Assembly: GCF_003594875.1 (NCBI RefSeq)
Contig: NZ_QZEY01000002.1
Coordinates: 744,001-808,000, forward strand
Direction: 5' to 3'
DNA length: 64,000 nt
Source of the DNA: Bailinhaonella thermotolerans
GTDB taxonomy: Bacteria; Actinomycetota; Actinomycetes; Streptosporangiales; Streptosporangiaceae
The position numbers were made by a program, and so were the translations under genes. The notes beneath the pieces were generated by a model, which worked only from the letters and a program-made list of their open reading frames with translations, did no database searches and was not told where the DNA came from. Positions 1-8,677 of this stretch are shown one piece after another. How positions within the stretch are numbered: the first letter of the stretch is position 1; each line of letters starts with the position of its first letter.

Positions 1-1333
1 CCCCGGTCCCCTCCCCGCCCATCGTCCCCGCGGCCCCGGTCCCCGCCCCGCCCGGCGTCCCCGCGGCGCCGGCCCCGGTGCTGCCGTCTCCGGTCCCCGG
101 AGCCGCTCCCGTCCCGTACGGCGGCGCCTCCGCCCTCCCCCGCGGGCCGTCCGCCTTCTCGTGCGGCTCCGCCCCGGTGGACGCGCCACCGTCGCGGGGC
201 GCCGGGACCGCGTCGTACGGCGGGAGCTCGGCCGCCTCCCCGCCGCAGGGCAGCCCGGTCAGCTCGGCGAGGCGCCGTACGGCGAGCTGGGCGGTCACGA
301 TGTCGGCGGCGCCGCCCGCGAGGCCGGTGAGCGGGGGCGTCCCCGCCGTGGCCAGCGCGTGGAAGGCGGCGAGCTGCTCCTCGAACGCCTCGGTGACGCT
401 GCGGAACTCCGCCCGCCGCTCGGCGTCCCCGTCGCCCCCGGACACCGTGAGCGCGGTGGGCGCGTTGAGCAGGTACGGCGCGGGGAAGACCAGCTCCAGC
501 GAGCCGCCCTCGCAGTGCACCGCGACGGTCTCGCGGTAGGCCGGGTGCCCGGGCAGGAAGTGCCAGTGGATGGAGTACCTCGCGCCGGTCGCGAGCCGTC
601 CCGACAGCTCGACCGACCCCGGCCCGGCGCCGTCCCCCGCCCACCAGGCCGCGTGGTCCACGGTCGCCGGGGGCCCGCCCGCGAACGTCCTGATCAGCGA
701 CAGGTCGTGGCAGACGCTCGTCAGCACCACCTCGTACACCCGGCGCAGGGGCCCCTCGGCCGTCCCCACGGCGCGCCGCAGCAGGTCGTCCTCGATCTGG
801 CGCAGCCGCCGCGCGGCCTCGGGCGGGACGTCCCCGGGGGGCGGCCCGAGGCGGGCGAACGCGAGCTGCGCGTCGGGCTCGGGGTGCAGCACGGTCACCT
901 GGATCGCCCGCACCGCCGCCGGTCCGCCCATCTCCCCCAGCAGCCGCGCGGCCCGCCGGACCGCCGGGTCGTACTGCTTCATGTAGGCCACCATGAGCCG
1001 CGCGTCCCAGCCCCGCAGCGCCTCCGCCTCGGCCCGCGTGTAGGCGAGGGGCTTCTCGCAGAGCACCGCGTATCCCCGCTCCAGGGCCGCGCGCGCCGCC
1101 TCGCCGTGCGACCCCGAGGTGAGCAGCAGCACCCCCTCGAACCCCCCGGCGTCCAGCATGGCCGCGAGGCCGGTGTACGGCGCCGCCCCGAACCGCCGTC
1201 CCACCGCTCCGGCGGTCCCCGCCGACAGGTCGCACACGGCCACGACGTCGAACAGGTCCGCCCGCCGTTCCAGCAGCGGCAGGTGCACCGCCCTGGCCAC
1301 GACGCCCAGCCCGGCCACCGCCACCCGGATCAC
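1..1333 (-). CDS. Gfo/Idh/MocA-family NAD(P)-dependent oxidoreductase, 3' end cut by window
   Basis: Reads from a GTG at 1333 to the left edge without a stop (at least 444 codons), so the C-terminus is missing. The start is set by a strong GGGGAGGA ribosome site five bases upstream. The N-terminus VIRVAVAGLG is the Rossmann NAD(P)-binding strand-loop, and a CEKP motif near residue 93 is the family's catalytic Lys-Pro signature. The catalytic body should end near residue 390; what follows is a Gly/Thr/Ala/Pro-rich tail (repeated GAG, GTG, AAG steps) unusual for this family and probably unstructured. It lies 58 bases after a TIM-barrel isomerase in the same direction, the IolG-beside-IolE/IolH arrangement, so it may oxidise an inositol or sugar-acid substrate. 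The exact substrate is not readable. Confidence 0.85.
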   Translation of the reverse strand, partial: MIRVAVAGLGVVARAVHLPLLERRADLFDVVAVCDLSAGTAGAVGRRFGAAPYTGLAAMLDAGGFEGVLLLTSGSHGEAARAALERGYAVLCEKPLAYTRAEAEALRGWDARLMVAYMKQYDPAVRRAARLLGEMGGPAAVRAIQVTVLHPEPDAQLAFARLGPPPGDVPPEAARRLRQIEDDLLRRAVGTAEGPLRRVYEVVLTSVCHDLSLIRTFAGGPPATVDHAAWWAGDGAGPGSVELSGRLATGARYSIHWHFLPGHPAYRETVAVHCEGGSLELVFPAPYLLNAPTALTVSGGDGDAERRAEFRSVTEAFEEQLAAFHALATAGTPPLTGLAGGAADIVTAQLAVRRLAELTGLPCGGEAAELPPYDAVPAPRDGGASTGAEPHEKADGPRGRAEAPPYGTGAAPGTGDGSTGAGAAGTPGGAGTGAAGTMGGEGTG

Positions 1334-1391
1334 GCGCGTCCTCCCCGCTCCGCCGGTCGTCCTCCGGCGCGGCCTCGCCGCCGGTCCGCGG

Positions 1392-2318
1392 TCATCGGTC
1401 CTCCCCTGTCGCGAGATCGGCCGGCGCGGGCCGTACGGCTGACGCGGCGGCCAGGGCCGCGCCGAGGCGGGCGAGGTTGTGGCGCTGGTCGGCCAGGGCG
1501 GCGGACGGGTCGGGGGCCACGGCGTCCTGTTCGACGACGAGCCAGCCGGTGTAGCCGGAGCCCCGGAGGGCGGCGGCGAAGGCGGCCAGGTCGAGGTCGC
1601 CCTCGCCGAGGCGGGGGAAGACGGGGGCGCGGATCGCGGCCCACAGGTCGCCGCCCGAGGCGCGGACGCGAGCGCAGGCGTCGCGGGAGGCGTCCTTGAC
1701 GTGGATCTGGCGGACGCGGCCGGCGTACTTCCGCAGGGCGGCGACGGGGTCGCCGCCGGCCAGGAGGAGGTGGCCGGTGTCCAGGCAGAGCGAGACGTCC
1801 GTCTCCTCCAGGGCCCGGTCGATCTCGGCCTCCGTCTCGATCCCGGTGCCGAGGTGGTGGTGGAGCACCGGCTCCAGGCCCCGGGCCCGGCAGCGGGCGG
1901 CGGCCCGGCGGACGCGCTCCCGCAGGCGGGGCCAGTCCCCCGCCGGGGGCACGGCGGGAGTGCCGGGGCGGGCGAAGCGGGGCGGGTCGGGCGGCGGGCC
2001 CAGCGTGGGGCGTGGCGCGAAGCGGGGGTCGTCCGCCGGGAGGGCCGCGAAGGCGTCGAGAGCGGCGTCGAGAGCGCTCCGGCCGTGGTCGTCCCGGTCG
2101 AGGTCGGCGTCGAGGTCGATCCATCCCCCGGCCAGGAGGAGGCCGTGCCGCTTCAGGAGGGCGGGCGGGAAGAGGCCCGGGGGCCCGGCGTCCAGCCCGG
2201 CGTATCCGGCCCCGGCCAGGCCCGCGAGCAGGTCGCCCGCGTCGGCGCGGAGGTCGGCGGGCCGGTAGACGCCGAAGTTGACGGGGGCGTTCGCGATGCG
2301 GAGGGGGGTCAGGAGCAC
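1392..2318 (-). CDS. sugar phosphate isomerase/epimerase (xylose-isomerase-like TIM barrel)
   Basis: The 308-residue protein starts at GTG and overlaps the upstream PHP gene by 10 bases, so the two are probably translationally coupled. The opening NAPVNFGVYRP resembles the IolE/inosose-dehydratase and Hyi-type AP-endonuclease-2 family. Later barrel strands carry expected metal ligands: LEPVLHHHLGT, SLCLDTGHLLLAG and QIHVKDA supply the His, Asp and Glu positions seen in the family. The neighbours (a dehydrogenase and, divergently, a Cgl0159 aldolase) suggest the isomerase or dehydratase step of a polyol or sugar-acid pathway. Family certain, substrate inferred only from context. Confidence 0.85.
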   Translation of the reverse strand: MLLTPLRIANAPVNFGVYRPADLRADAGDLLAGLAGAGYAGLDAGPPGLFPPALLKRHGLLLAGGWIDLDADLDRDDHGRSALDAALDAFAALPADDPRFAPRPTLGPPPDPPRFARPGTPAVPPAGDWPRLRERVRRAAARCRARGLEPVLHHHLGTGIETEAEIDRALEETDVSLCLDTGHLLLAGGDPVAALRKYAGRVRQIHVKDASRDACARVRASGGDLWAAIRAPVFPRLGEGDLDLAAFAAALRGSGYTGWLVVEQDAVAPDPSAALADQRHNLARLGAALAAASAVRPAPADLATGEDR

Positions 2319-3511
2319 AGCGCCACAACCTCGTTCTCATAGGTCTCCAACCGGTGCATACCCACCCCGGCCGGGAAGACGACCTTGTTCCCGCGCACGA
2401 ACCGGCGGCGGCCCTCGTCGTCGGCGAGGACGGTGCCGTCGGCGTCGAGGGCGAGGAGCTCGTCCCCGTGACGGAGCAGCAGCGGCCCGCGGATCCCGGC
2501 GGAGACGGCGGCTCGGCCCGCCGCCAGCGCGCCGAGCACGTCGCCGTCCTCGGCGAGGACCCAGGTGGCGGGCTCGCCGGGCGGGGCGTCCGCGCCGTGG
2601 TGGTGGAAGTCGCTGCCGCCGACCGCGACCGTGTCGGGCCGCCACGCCTGGGCCCAGGCGACCGGGGCTCCCCAGCGGCGGTCCCACCAGCCCGAGTGCC
2701 ACACCTCGGCCAGCCGCGGGCGCTCGGTCAGCGGGTGCAGCCAGGCGCACTCCCCGGCGAGGGGGTGGTTGATCGAGATCAGCGCGCCGTTCTCACCGGC
2801 CTGGCGCACCCACTCGCCGGCCGGGAGGCGGAAGTCGATCCGGCCGCCGGGCCCGAGCACGTTGGCGTGGCCGAAGTCGGTGGTCAGCTCCTGGCCCGGG
2901 ATGAGCGCGACGCCGTACCGCGAGGCCGCCGCGGGCAGGTGCGGGTGGTGGCTGACCGTGTTGTGGTCGGTGACCGCGAGGTAGTCCAGGCCCCGGGAGG
3001 CGGCCAGGCGGGCCAGCTCGGGCACCGTGAGCCTGCCGTCGCTGTGCACGGTGTGGGTGTGCAGGTCCCCGGCGAGCCAGCGCAGGCCGCCGGGCGCGGG
3101 CAGGTCGCGGCGCGGGGGCCGCTCGGCCGGGTCCGGCCAGGCGGTCTCCGGCGCGGCCGGGGCCCGGTCCGACACCACCGCGGTCAGCTCGTACTCCAGC
3201 CCGCCCGGCGGGACCCGGTGCAGGCTCAGCAGGACGTGCCAGACGCCCGGTTCGAGCTCGCCCGGCAGGTACCCGGGGGTGGCCCACCCCGCCGCCACCG
3301 TGAACGTCTCGCGCGCGCCGCCGGACCAGCCGCGGAAGCCGTACGGCCCCTGGCAGCCCAGGTCGAGGACGCCGGCGGCGCGCGGGTAGGCCAGCCGGAC
3401 GGTGAGGGCCGCGGTCCCCGGCGGCACCTCGACGGGCAGTTCGCGCAGCATGCGCTCGGCGCGGTCGGCGAGCGTCCAGCGGCCGTGGTGCCGCCGCTCT
3501 CTGGAGGTCAT
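2309..3511 (-). CDS. CehA/McbA-type PHP-domain metallohydrolase
   Basis: 400 residues. About 150 N-terminal residues form a beta-rich domain. The PHP domain then begins at GDLHTHTVHSDG, continues through DYLAVTDHNT and GQELTTDFGH, and ends near GGSDFHHHG; these His/Asp clusters bind the metal centre. CehA/McbA members hydrolyse carbamate or phosphoester-type bonds, but many sit in sugar catabolic clusters and have no known substrate. The ATG at 3511 has no ribosome site. A TATTGT -10 box lies eight bases upstream, so the mRNA is probably leaderless. The promoter overlaps an inverted repeat shared with the divergent aldolase gene. Confidence 0.85.
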   Translation of the reverse strand: MTSRERRHHGRWTLADRAERMLRELPVEVPPGTAALTVRLAYPRAAGVLDLGCQGPYGFRGWSGGARETFTVAAGWATPGYLPGELEPGVWHVLLSLHRVPPGGLEYELTAVVSDRAPAAPETAWPDPAERPPRRDLPAPGGLRWLAGDLHTHTVHSDGRLTVPELARLAASRGLDYLAVTDHNTVSHHPHLPAAASRYGVALIPGQELTTDFGHANVLGPGGRIDFRLPAGEWVRQAGENGALISINHPLAGECAWLHPLTERPRLAEVWHSGWWDRRWGAPVAWAQAWRPDTVAVGGSDFHHHGADAPPGEPATWVLAEDGDVLGALAAGRAAVSAGIRGPLLLRHGDELLALDADGTVLADDEGRRRFVRGNKVVFPAGVGMHRLETYENEVVALCS

Positions 3512-3513
3512 AT

Positions 3514-3533
3514 GTCAGGACAATACGTTGACA
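3514..3533. promoter_or_regulatory. divergent promoter with nested inverted repeats
   Basis: The stretch ATGTCA-N11-TGACAT (3512-3534) is a perfect inverted repeat. Inside it, TGTCAGGACA is a second, short palindrome. On the minus strand TATTGT (3520-3525) serves as a -10 box eight bases before the ATG of the PHP gene. On the plus strand TTGACA (3528-3533) is an ideal -35, with TTACGA/TACGAA 17-18 bases further on. A repressor bound here would block both directions. A GntR-type regulator is a guess from the TGTCnnGACA core. Confidence 0.6.
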
Positions 3534-3577
3534 TGCGGATTCCGGCGCTGTTACGAATCAGCCATGGACGTCATCCC

Positions 3578-4459
3578 GTGAGCGACTACGCGGAGCTGAC
3601 CCGGCTGCGCGCGGAGCGGCCCGGGGCGGTCGCGGAGGCCGCGGCCCGCAGGGTGCGCCGGGAGACCCCGGCGGGCGGGCGGCCGCTGCTGATCCTGGCG
3701 GCGGACCATCCGGCGCGGGGCGCGTTCGGCGTGCGCGACCGGCCGATGGCGATGGCCAGCCGCGTGGCGCTGCTGGACCGGCTGCGCCTGGCGCTGTCGC
3801 GGCCGGGCGTGGACGGGGTGGTGGCGACGCCGGACGTGCTGGAGGACCTCCTCCTCCTGGGCGAGCTGGACGGGCGGGTCGTGCTCGGCTCGATGAACCG
3901 GGGCGGGCTGCGGGGCGCGAGCTTCGAGCTGGACGACCGGTTCACCGCCTGTGACGCGGCCACGATCGCGGCGATGCGCTACGACGGCGGCAAGATGCTC
4001 TGCCGCATCGACCTGGACGACCCGGGCACGGCGCGGACCCTGGAGGCGTGCGGGCGCGCGGTGGGCGAGCTGGCGGAGCGGCGGCTGACGGCGCTGGTCG
4101 AGCCGCTGTGGGCGTCGCGGGTGCGCGGGTGGCTGAACGTGGACCTGTCGGCCGAGGCGGTGACGCGCGCCGTGGCGGTGGCGCAGGCGCTCGGCCCCAC
4201 CTCGGCGTACACCTGGCTGAAGATCCCGGCGGTGGACGAGATGGCGCGGGTGATGGAGGCGACGACGCTGCCCGCCCTGCTGCTCGGCGGCGACCCGGTG
4301 GAGGACCCCGACGTCATGTACGGCCGGTGGGCCAAGGCGCTGCGCCTGCCGGGGGTGCGCGGCCTGGTCGTGGGCCGCGCGCTGCTCTACCCGCCGGACG
4401 ACGACGTGGCCGCCGCCGTGGACGTGGCGGCCTCTCTCATCGCGGACGCCGCGGCCTGA
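3578..4459 (+). CDS. Cgl0159-type (beta/alpha)8 aldolase-like protein
   Basis: 293 residues. LLILAADHPARGAFG, VVLGSMNRGGL, GGKMLCRIDLDD and TYTWLKIPAVDEM form a class-I-aldolase-like barrel in which the Lys of the LKIP strand would be the Schiff-base candidate. The family is named after a Corynebacterium glutamicum gene within the myo-inositol catabolic cluster and may replace the classical IolJ aldolase. The GTG at 3578 is chosen because the promoter's -10 box lies at about 3551-3557. An in-frame ATG at 3512 would sit inside the operator and would introduce a rare TTA codon. No strong ribosome site precedes either start, so the start is uncertain. Confidence 0.75.
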   Translation: MSDYAELTRLRAERPGAVAEAAARRVRRETPAGGRPLLILAADHPARGAFGVRDRPMAMASRVALLDRLRLALSRPGVDGVVATPDVLEDLLLLGELDGRVVLGSMNRGGLRGASFELDDRFTACDAATIAAMRYDGGKMLCRIDLDDPGTARTLEACGRAVGELAERRLTALVEPLWASRVRGWLNVDLSAEAVTRAVAVAQALGPTSAYTWLKIPAVDEMARVMEATTLPALLLGGDPVEDPDVMYGRWAKALRLPGVRGLVVGRALLYPPDDDVAAAVDVAASLIADAAA

Positions 4460-4508
4460 CCCCGCGGCCTGACCCCGCGCCCTGGCCCGCCGGTCGCCGC
4501 CCGGTCCC

Positions 4509-5372
4509 CTAACCGGCGAGCCAGTCGAGGACCAGGCGGTTGACCTCGTCCGGCCGCTCCAGGTGGAGGAAGTGGCCGGCCGACTCGACGTACTCCATCC
4601 GGGAGCCGGGCGGCAGGTGGGCGCCGGCCTCCTTGACCGCGTCCGCCCCCAGGCAGCCGTCGGCGGTGCCGTGGAGGTACAGCGTCGGGCGGGCGGGCGG
4701 CAGGCCCGCCGCGCGCTGCTCGGCGGCGTAGCGGTCGCCCGGGGGGACCGCGCCGAGCATGGCGCGGTAGTAGCCGAGGGCGGCCCCGAGGTTGGCCGGG
4801 TCCCCCAGCGCCGCCTTGACCCGGGCGACGTCCCCGGCGGCGTCGTACCCCGGGGACCAGTCTCGCCACAGCCCGTCGAGGAAGGCCATGCCGCCGGCCG
4901 TCACGGCGGCCTCGGCCAGCGGCGTCTGGAACAGGAAGACGTAGAACGAGCGCTTGAGCTGGGCGTAGTCGAGGAACGCGCCGGGCATCGCGCCCACCGG
5001 GGGCACCGCCATGGCCACCGCCCGCCGCCACCGCTTCGGCGCGAAGGCGGTCGCGCCGTACGCCGGGAACGCGCCCCAGTCGTGCCCGATGATCACCGCC
5101 CGGTCGTCGCCGCCGAACGCCTCGTGCAGCGCGACCGCGTCGGCGATCAGCGCGCCCCCGCCGTACTCGCCGTCGTCGGGCACCGCCGTCGGGGCGTAGC
5201 CGCGCATGAAGGGCGCGACCGCGTGGTACCCGGCCTCCGCGAGCCGGGGCAGCAGGTGCCGAAAGGTCCAGGCGGTGTCGGGGAAGCCGTGCAGGCACAG
5301 CGCCAGCGGTCCCGATCCCGCCTCCAGATAACCGAACTCCAGGCCGCCCGCCTCGATCCGCCTGACCTCCAC
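4509..5372 (-). CDS. alpha/beta-hydrolase, epoxide-hydrolase-like
   Basis: 287 residues. HGFPDTAWTF contains the HGxP oxyanion turn and GHDWGA the nucleophilic Asp elbow, the combination seen in epoxide hydrolases and haloalkane dehalogenases rather than Ser esterases. The closing GHFLHLERPDEVN provides the catalytic His. A LYLHGTADGCLG segment near residue 215 carries the usual late acid region. It ends 9 bases after a sterol-type P450 gene in the same direction, so the pair may oxidise and then open an epoxide of one hydrophobic substrate. That link is inferred from position only. Confidence 0.85.
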   Translation of the reverse strand: MEVRRIEAGGLEFGYLEAGSGPLALCLHGFPDTAWTFRHLLPRLAEAGYHAVAPFMRGYAPTAVPDDGEYGGGALIADAVALHEAFGGDDRAVIIGHDWGAFPAYGATAFAPKRWRRAVAMAVPPVGAMPGAFLDYAQLKRSFYVFLFQTPLAEAAVTAGGMAFLDGLWRDWSPGYDAAGDVARVKAALGDPANLGAALGYYRAMLGAVPPGDRYAAEQRAAGLPPARPTLYLHGTADGCLGADAVKEAGAHLPPGSRMEYVESAGHFLHLERPDEVNRLVLDWLAG

Positions 5373-5381
5373 GAGACCTCC

Positions 5382-6647
5382 TCAGAACGTGTACGGCTGG
5401 CGCTTGACGCCGTTGATGAAGTTGGAGAACAGCCGGTCGGGCTCGCCGGTCGTCCGGATGCCCGGGAGCCGGGTGAACAGCTCGCGGAACATGACGGTGA
5501 TCTCGCGGCGGGCGAGGTTCGCGCCCAGGCAGTAGTGCGGGCCGGGGCCGCCGAAGCCCACGTGCGGGTTGGGGCTGCGCGTGATGTCGAACTCGTCCGG
5601 GTTCTCGAACACGTCCTCGTCCCGGTTGGCCGAGTTGTAGAAGAGCACGACCTTGTCGCCCTTGCGGTAATGCCCGTGGTCCCGGGTGAGCGTGCGCCGG
5701 AAGTGGATCACCGGGGTGGAGTAGCGGACGATCTCCTCGATCGCGCCGCCGATGTGCCTGTCGTAGTCGCTCATCAGCAGCTCGCGCTGGTCCGGGTGGT
5801 CGGTGAACAGCTTGAGCCCGTGCGCGATGGCGTTGCGCGTGGTCTCGTTCCCGGCGGCCACGAGCAGGATGAAGAAGGAGCCGAGCTGCTGGTCGGTCAG
5901 CCGCTCGCCGTCCACGTTCGCGTTGACCAGCGCGGACGTCAGGTCGTCGGCGGGCTCGCGGCGGCGCCTCGCCCCCAGCCGCATCGCCAGCCGGTGCAGG
6001 TCGTTGCCCGCGAGCATGAGCTTGAGCAGGCCCCGGGCCACGTTGAGCCGGCCGAAGTCGGCACGGGTGCCGGTGTACTCGATCCCGGTGTACTCCGAGT
6101 CGGTGTTGCCCAGGATGACGTTGGTGCGGTGCAGCACCATCTCGTGGTGCCTCTCCGGGATGCCCATCATGTCGCAGATCACCTGGACGGGCAGCCGCGC
6201 GGCGACCTGGGCCACGAAGTCGCGCGGCCCCTCGCGCACGACGTCGTCCACGATCCGCGCCGCCGCCCCGGCCAGGTCCGACTCCATCTTGGCGAGCACC
6301 TTCGGGGTGAACGCCCGCGAGACCACCCGCCGGATCTTGGCGTGCTTCGGGTCGTCCATGTTGATCATCGAGCCGAAGTACACCGACAGCCAGCGGGGCA
6401 TGTCCAGGATGCTGTTGGCCGCGGGCTCGCTGCTGAAGATCTCCGGGTTGCGGCTCGCCTCGACCACGTCGGCGTGCCTGACCAGCGCGTGGTACCCGGG
6501 CCCGTGCTTGATGAACGGCACCTTCAGCTCCGGCACGAAGACCGGCTTGTCGAGCCGCCGGAGCGCGGCGAAACCCGCCATCCGCTCCTCCGGGGGAAGC
6601 CGCCAGAAACCGAGGTCGGAGATGTCGGGGATGGTTCGCGTCGCCAT
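5382..6647 (-). CDS. cytochrome P450, CYP125/124/142-like (sterol or methyl-branched lipid type)
   Basis: 421 residues from the ATG at 6647, chosen because AGGAAGG lies nine bases upstream; a longer reading would begin inside an inverted repeat. The haem loop FGGPGPHYCLG places the thiolate at Cys373. The I-helix reads AAGNETTRN and the K-helix EEIVRYSTP (ExxR). The loop wording and the FxxNxDDPKHAKIRR-like region resemble the mycobacterial omega-hydroxylase group CYP125/CYP124/CYP142, which oxidise cholesterol side chains or methyl-branched lipids. It probably works with the epoxide hydrolase that follows. No ferredoxin gene is adjacent. Substrate uncertain. Confidence 0.9.
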   Translation of the reverse strand: MATRTIPDISDLGFWRLPPEERMAGFAALRRLDKPVFVPELKVPFIKHGPGYHALVRHADVVEASRNPEIFSSEPAANSILDMPRWLSVYFGSMINMDDPKHAKIRRVVSRAFTPKVLAKMESDLAGAAARIVDDVVREGPRDFVAQVAARLPVQVICDMMGIPERHHEMVLHRTNVILGNTDSEYTGIEYTGTRADFGRLNVARGLLKLMLAGNDLHRLAMRLGARRRREPADDLTSALVNANVDGERLTDQQLGSFFILLVAAGNETTRNAIAHGLKLFTDHPDQRELLMSDYDRHIGGAIEEIVRYSTPVIHFRRTLTRDHGHYRKGDKVVLFYNSANRDEDVFENPDEFDITRSPNPHVGFGGPGPHYCLGANLARREITVMFRELFTRLPGIRTTGEPDRLFSNFINGVKRQPYTF

Positions 6648-6680
6648 GACCGGTGCCCTTCCTGACGCCCGTGGGTGACG

Positions 6681-6695
6681 GTGAAAAGTATTCAC
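6681..6695. promoter_or_regulatory. operator-like inverted repeat before P450 gene
   Basis: GTGAA-AAGTA-TTCAC is a perfect 5+5 inverted repeat 34 bases ahead of the P450 ATG. Read on the minus strand it contains TACTTT, a plausible -10 box, so a bound regulator would cover the promoter. No matching regulator gene is adjacent. Confidence 0.5.
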
Positions 6696-6926
6696 TTACC
6701 CCGATCCCACCCCACCACCGGGGTCTCGTGAAGCCCCCTCGCCCCCGCGTACCGTGTCCCCGCCGCTCCCCGTGATCGAGGTACGGCGTCCGCCCCGGCG
6801 CGCCCCCGCCGGCGGCGCGGGCGGGACGCCGTACGGCATGGGCCGCGCGCGCCGGGGCGGTCCGGGCGCCGCGAGCCGGGCAGCGGCGCGGGTCAGGAAC
6901 CGGCGCGCGTCAGGGGCCGGAGGGCG
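6696..6926. other. non-coding gap with no recognised element
   Basis: These 230 bases between the P450 promoter and the GMC oxidoreductase stop contain GTACGGC-type palindromes and GC-rich sequence but no convincing gene, terminator or operator. Confidence 0.5.
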
Positions 6927-8498
6927 TCAGGAGCCGGAGCGGATCAGGTCGGACGCCTTCTCGCCGATCATGACGGCGGGGGCGTGGGTGTGGCCCCGGT
7001 TGAGGGCCGGCATGATCGAGACGTCGGCGACGCGCAGGCCCGCGATCCCGCGCACCCGCAGGGACGGGTCCACGACCGATCCGGCGTCCACGCCCATCCG
7101 GCACGTGCCCGCCGGGTGGTAGAGGGTCTGGCCGTGCTCACGGACGTTCCCGGCCAGTTCCTCGTCGGACTCCCCGCCGTGCCACGGGGCCATCGGCTCC
7201 CCGCACAGCCCGCTCATCGCCTCGGTCGCGAGCAGCCGCCGGGCCGCCTTCAGCCCGGTCACCAGGCGGGCCAGGTCCCCCTCCGCCGTCAGGTAGGCGG
7301 GGTCGATCACCGGGGGCTCGGCCGGGTCGGGGCCCGCCGGCCGGATCCGCCCCCGGCTCTCCGGCCGCAGCAGCACGACCCCGAGCGTGAGGCCGTGCCC
7401 CGGCGAGGGCGTGAGGCCGTGGTCGATGAACGCCGCCGGCACGAACACGATCTCCAGGTCCGGGGCGAGCTCGGCGTTGGAGCTGCGGAGGAACGCCGCG
7501 GCCTCGCCCACGTTGGAGCTGAGCGGGCCGCGCCGGAACAGGGCGTACCGGGCGCGCTGCCACGGTGACTCCGCCCGGAACAGCGTGATCGGCCTGGAGC
7601 AGTGGGCGAAGAGGCAGACGACCAGGTGGTCCTGGAGGTTCGCGCCCACGGCCGGCAGTTCGCGGACCGGCTCGATCCCGGCCGCCCGCAGGTCGTCGGG
7701 GTCGCCGACGCCGGACGCCATGAGGAGCTGCGGCGAGCCGATCGCCCCGGCCGACAGGATCACCTCGCGCGCGGCGTGCTCCACCGTGCGCGTCCCGCCG
7801 GGGCCCGAGTACTCCACGCCGGTCGCGCGGCCGTCCTCGATCACCACGCGCCGGGCCAGGCCGCCGGTGACGACCGTGAGGTTGGGGCGGCGCATGGCCG
7901 GGCGGAGGTACCCGTCGGCGACGCTCCAGCGGCGGCCCCTCCGCTGGGTGACCGGCGCCGGTCCGTAGCCCTCGTTGTCGGGGTCGTTCAGCTCGCCCAG
8001 CCGGTCCATGCCGACCTCGGCGCACGCCTCCAGGAACGCCGCCGTCGCCGGGTTCGGGTCCCGCAGTTCCTGGATCCACAGCGGGCCGGCCGTGCCGTAC
8101 ACGTCCCCGGTGTTGGTGCCCCGGCGGCGCTCGGCGCGGCGGAAGCACGGCAGGACCTCGTCGTACGACCAGCCGGGGATCCCCCAGTCGTCGTAGTCGC
8201 GCCGGTGGCCGCGCACCCACATCTGGCCGTTCAGGGAGGAGGAGCCGCCCAGGGTCCTGCCGCGCGGCCAGTACATCTCGCGGTCGTTCATGGCCGCCTG
8301 CTTGGCCGTGGTGTAGTTCCAGTCGTACTCGGTGCGGAAGAGCCTGGAGTACGCCAGCGGGACGCGGAACTCGCGGCGGCGGTCGGGGCCGCCCGCCTCC
8401 AGCAGCAGCACCCTGACGGCGGGGTCCTCCGACAGCCTGGCGGCCAGCACGCATCCGGCCGACCCCGCCCCCACGATCACGTAGTCGTAAGCGGGCAT
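6927..8498 (-). CDS. GMC-family FAD oxidoreductase (choline/alcohol dehydrogenase-like)
   Basis: 523 residues beginning MPAYDYVIVGAGSAGCVLAARLS, the FAD-binding GxGxxG loop, followed by LLLEAGG. GMC signature 1 appears as GRTLGGSSSLNGQ (around residue 80) and signature 2 as GAIGSPQLLMASGVG (around residue 250). The C-terminal catalytic His pair is visible in LYHPAGTCRMG and NRGHTHAPAVM. Members oxidise primary alcohols to aldehydes, with quinones or O2 as acceptor. The ATG has a GGGAGG site five bases upstream. A minus-strand promoter TGGACG-N17-TAGAGC lies in the gap shared with the divergent acyl-CoA synthetase, so alcohol oxidation followed by CoA activation is a reasonable joint role. Confidence 0.9.
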   Translation of the reverse strand: MPAYDYVIVGAGSAGCVLAARLSEDPAVRVLLLEAGGPDRRREFRVPLAYSRLFRTEYDWNYTTAKQAAMNDREMYWPRGRTLGGSSSLNGQMWVRGHRRDYDDWGIPGWSYDEVLPCFRRAERRRGTNTGDVYGTAGPLWIQELRDPNPATAAFLEACAEVGMDRLGELNDPDNEGYGPAPVTQRRGRRWSVADGYLRPAMRRPNLTVVTGGLARRVVIEDGRATGVEYSGPGGTRTVEHAAREVILSAGAIGSPQLLMASGVGDPDDLRAAGIEPVRELPAVGANLQDHLVVCLFAHCSRPITLFRAESPWQRARYALFRRGPLSSNVGEAAAFLRSSNAELAPDLEIVFVPAAFIDHGLTPSPGHGLTLGVVLLRPESRGRIRPAGPDPAEPPVIDPAYLTAEGDLARLVTGLKAARRLLATEAMSGLCGEPMAPWHGGESDEELAGNVREHGQTLYHPAGTCRMGVDAGSVVDPSLRVRGIAGLRVADVSIMPALNRGHTHAPAVMIGEKASDLIRSGS

Positions 8499-8579
8499 GT
8501 CCGCCTCCCGGATCGTCCCTCGCCCCCCTGCGCTCCGCTCTACTCCGAAAAGGGGGATTCGTCCATTGCTCTCATGGTC

Positions 8580-8608
8580 TTCATCCGGGAGCTACCGACT
8601 GGTAGCGT
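8580..8608 (+). promoter_or_regulatory. promoter with operator CTACC-GACT-GGTAG
   Basis: TTCATC (8580-8585), a 17-base spacer and TAGCGT (8603-8608) form a promoter for the acyl-CoA synthetase. The perfect inverted repeat CTACC-GACT-GGTAG (8592-8605) fills the spacer and overlaps the -10, typical of a repressor site. Confidence 0.5.
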
Positions 8609-8677
8609 CACGCCAAACAGGCCCGGCAGGGGGTGCCGGGCGCTCCGCGAAACCTTGCCCCTGACGAGGAGAACCGC

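Noticed and set aside
161-1699. Long plus-strand open frame opposite the oxidoreductase and isomerase genes
   Set aside because: Its product is Arg/Gly/Pro-rich with no family features and lies antisense to well-supported genes; such frames are expected in GC-rich DNA.
2354-3577. Plus-strand upstream extension of the Cgl0159 aldolase frame
   Set aside because: It runs antisense to the PHP gene with no domain features; homology to the family begins near 3578.
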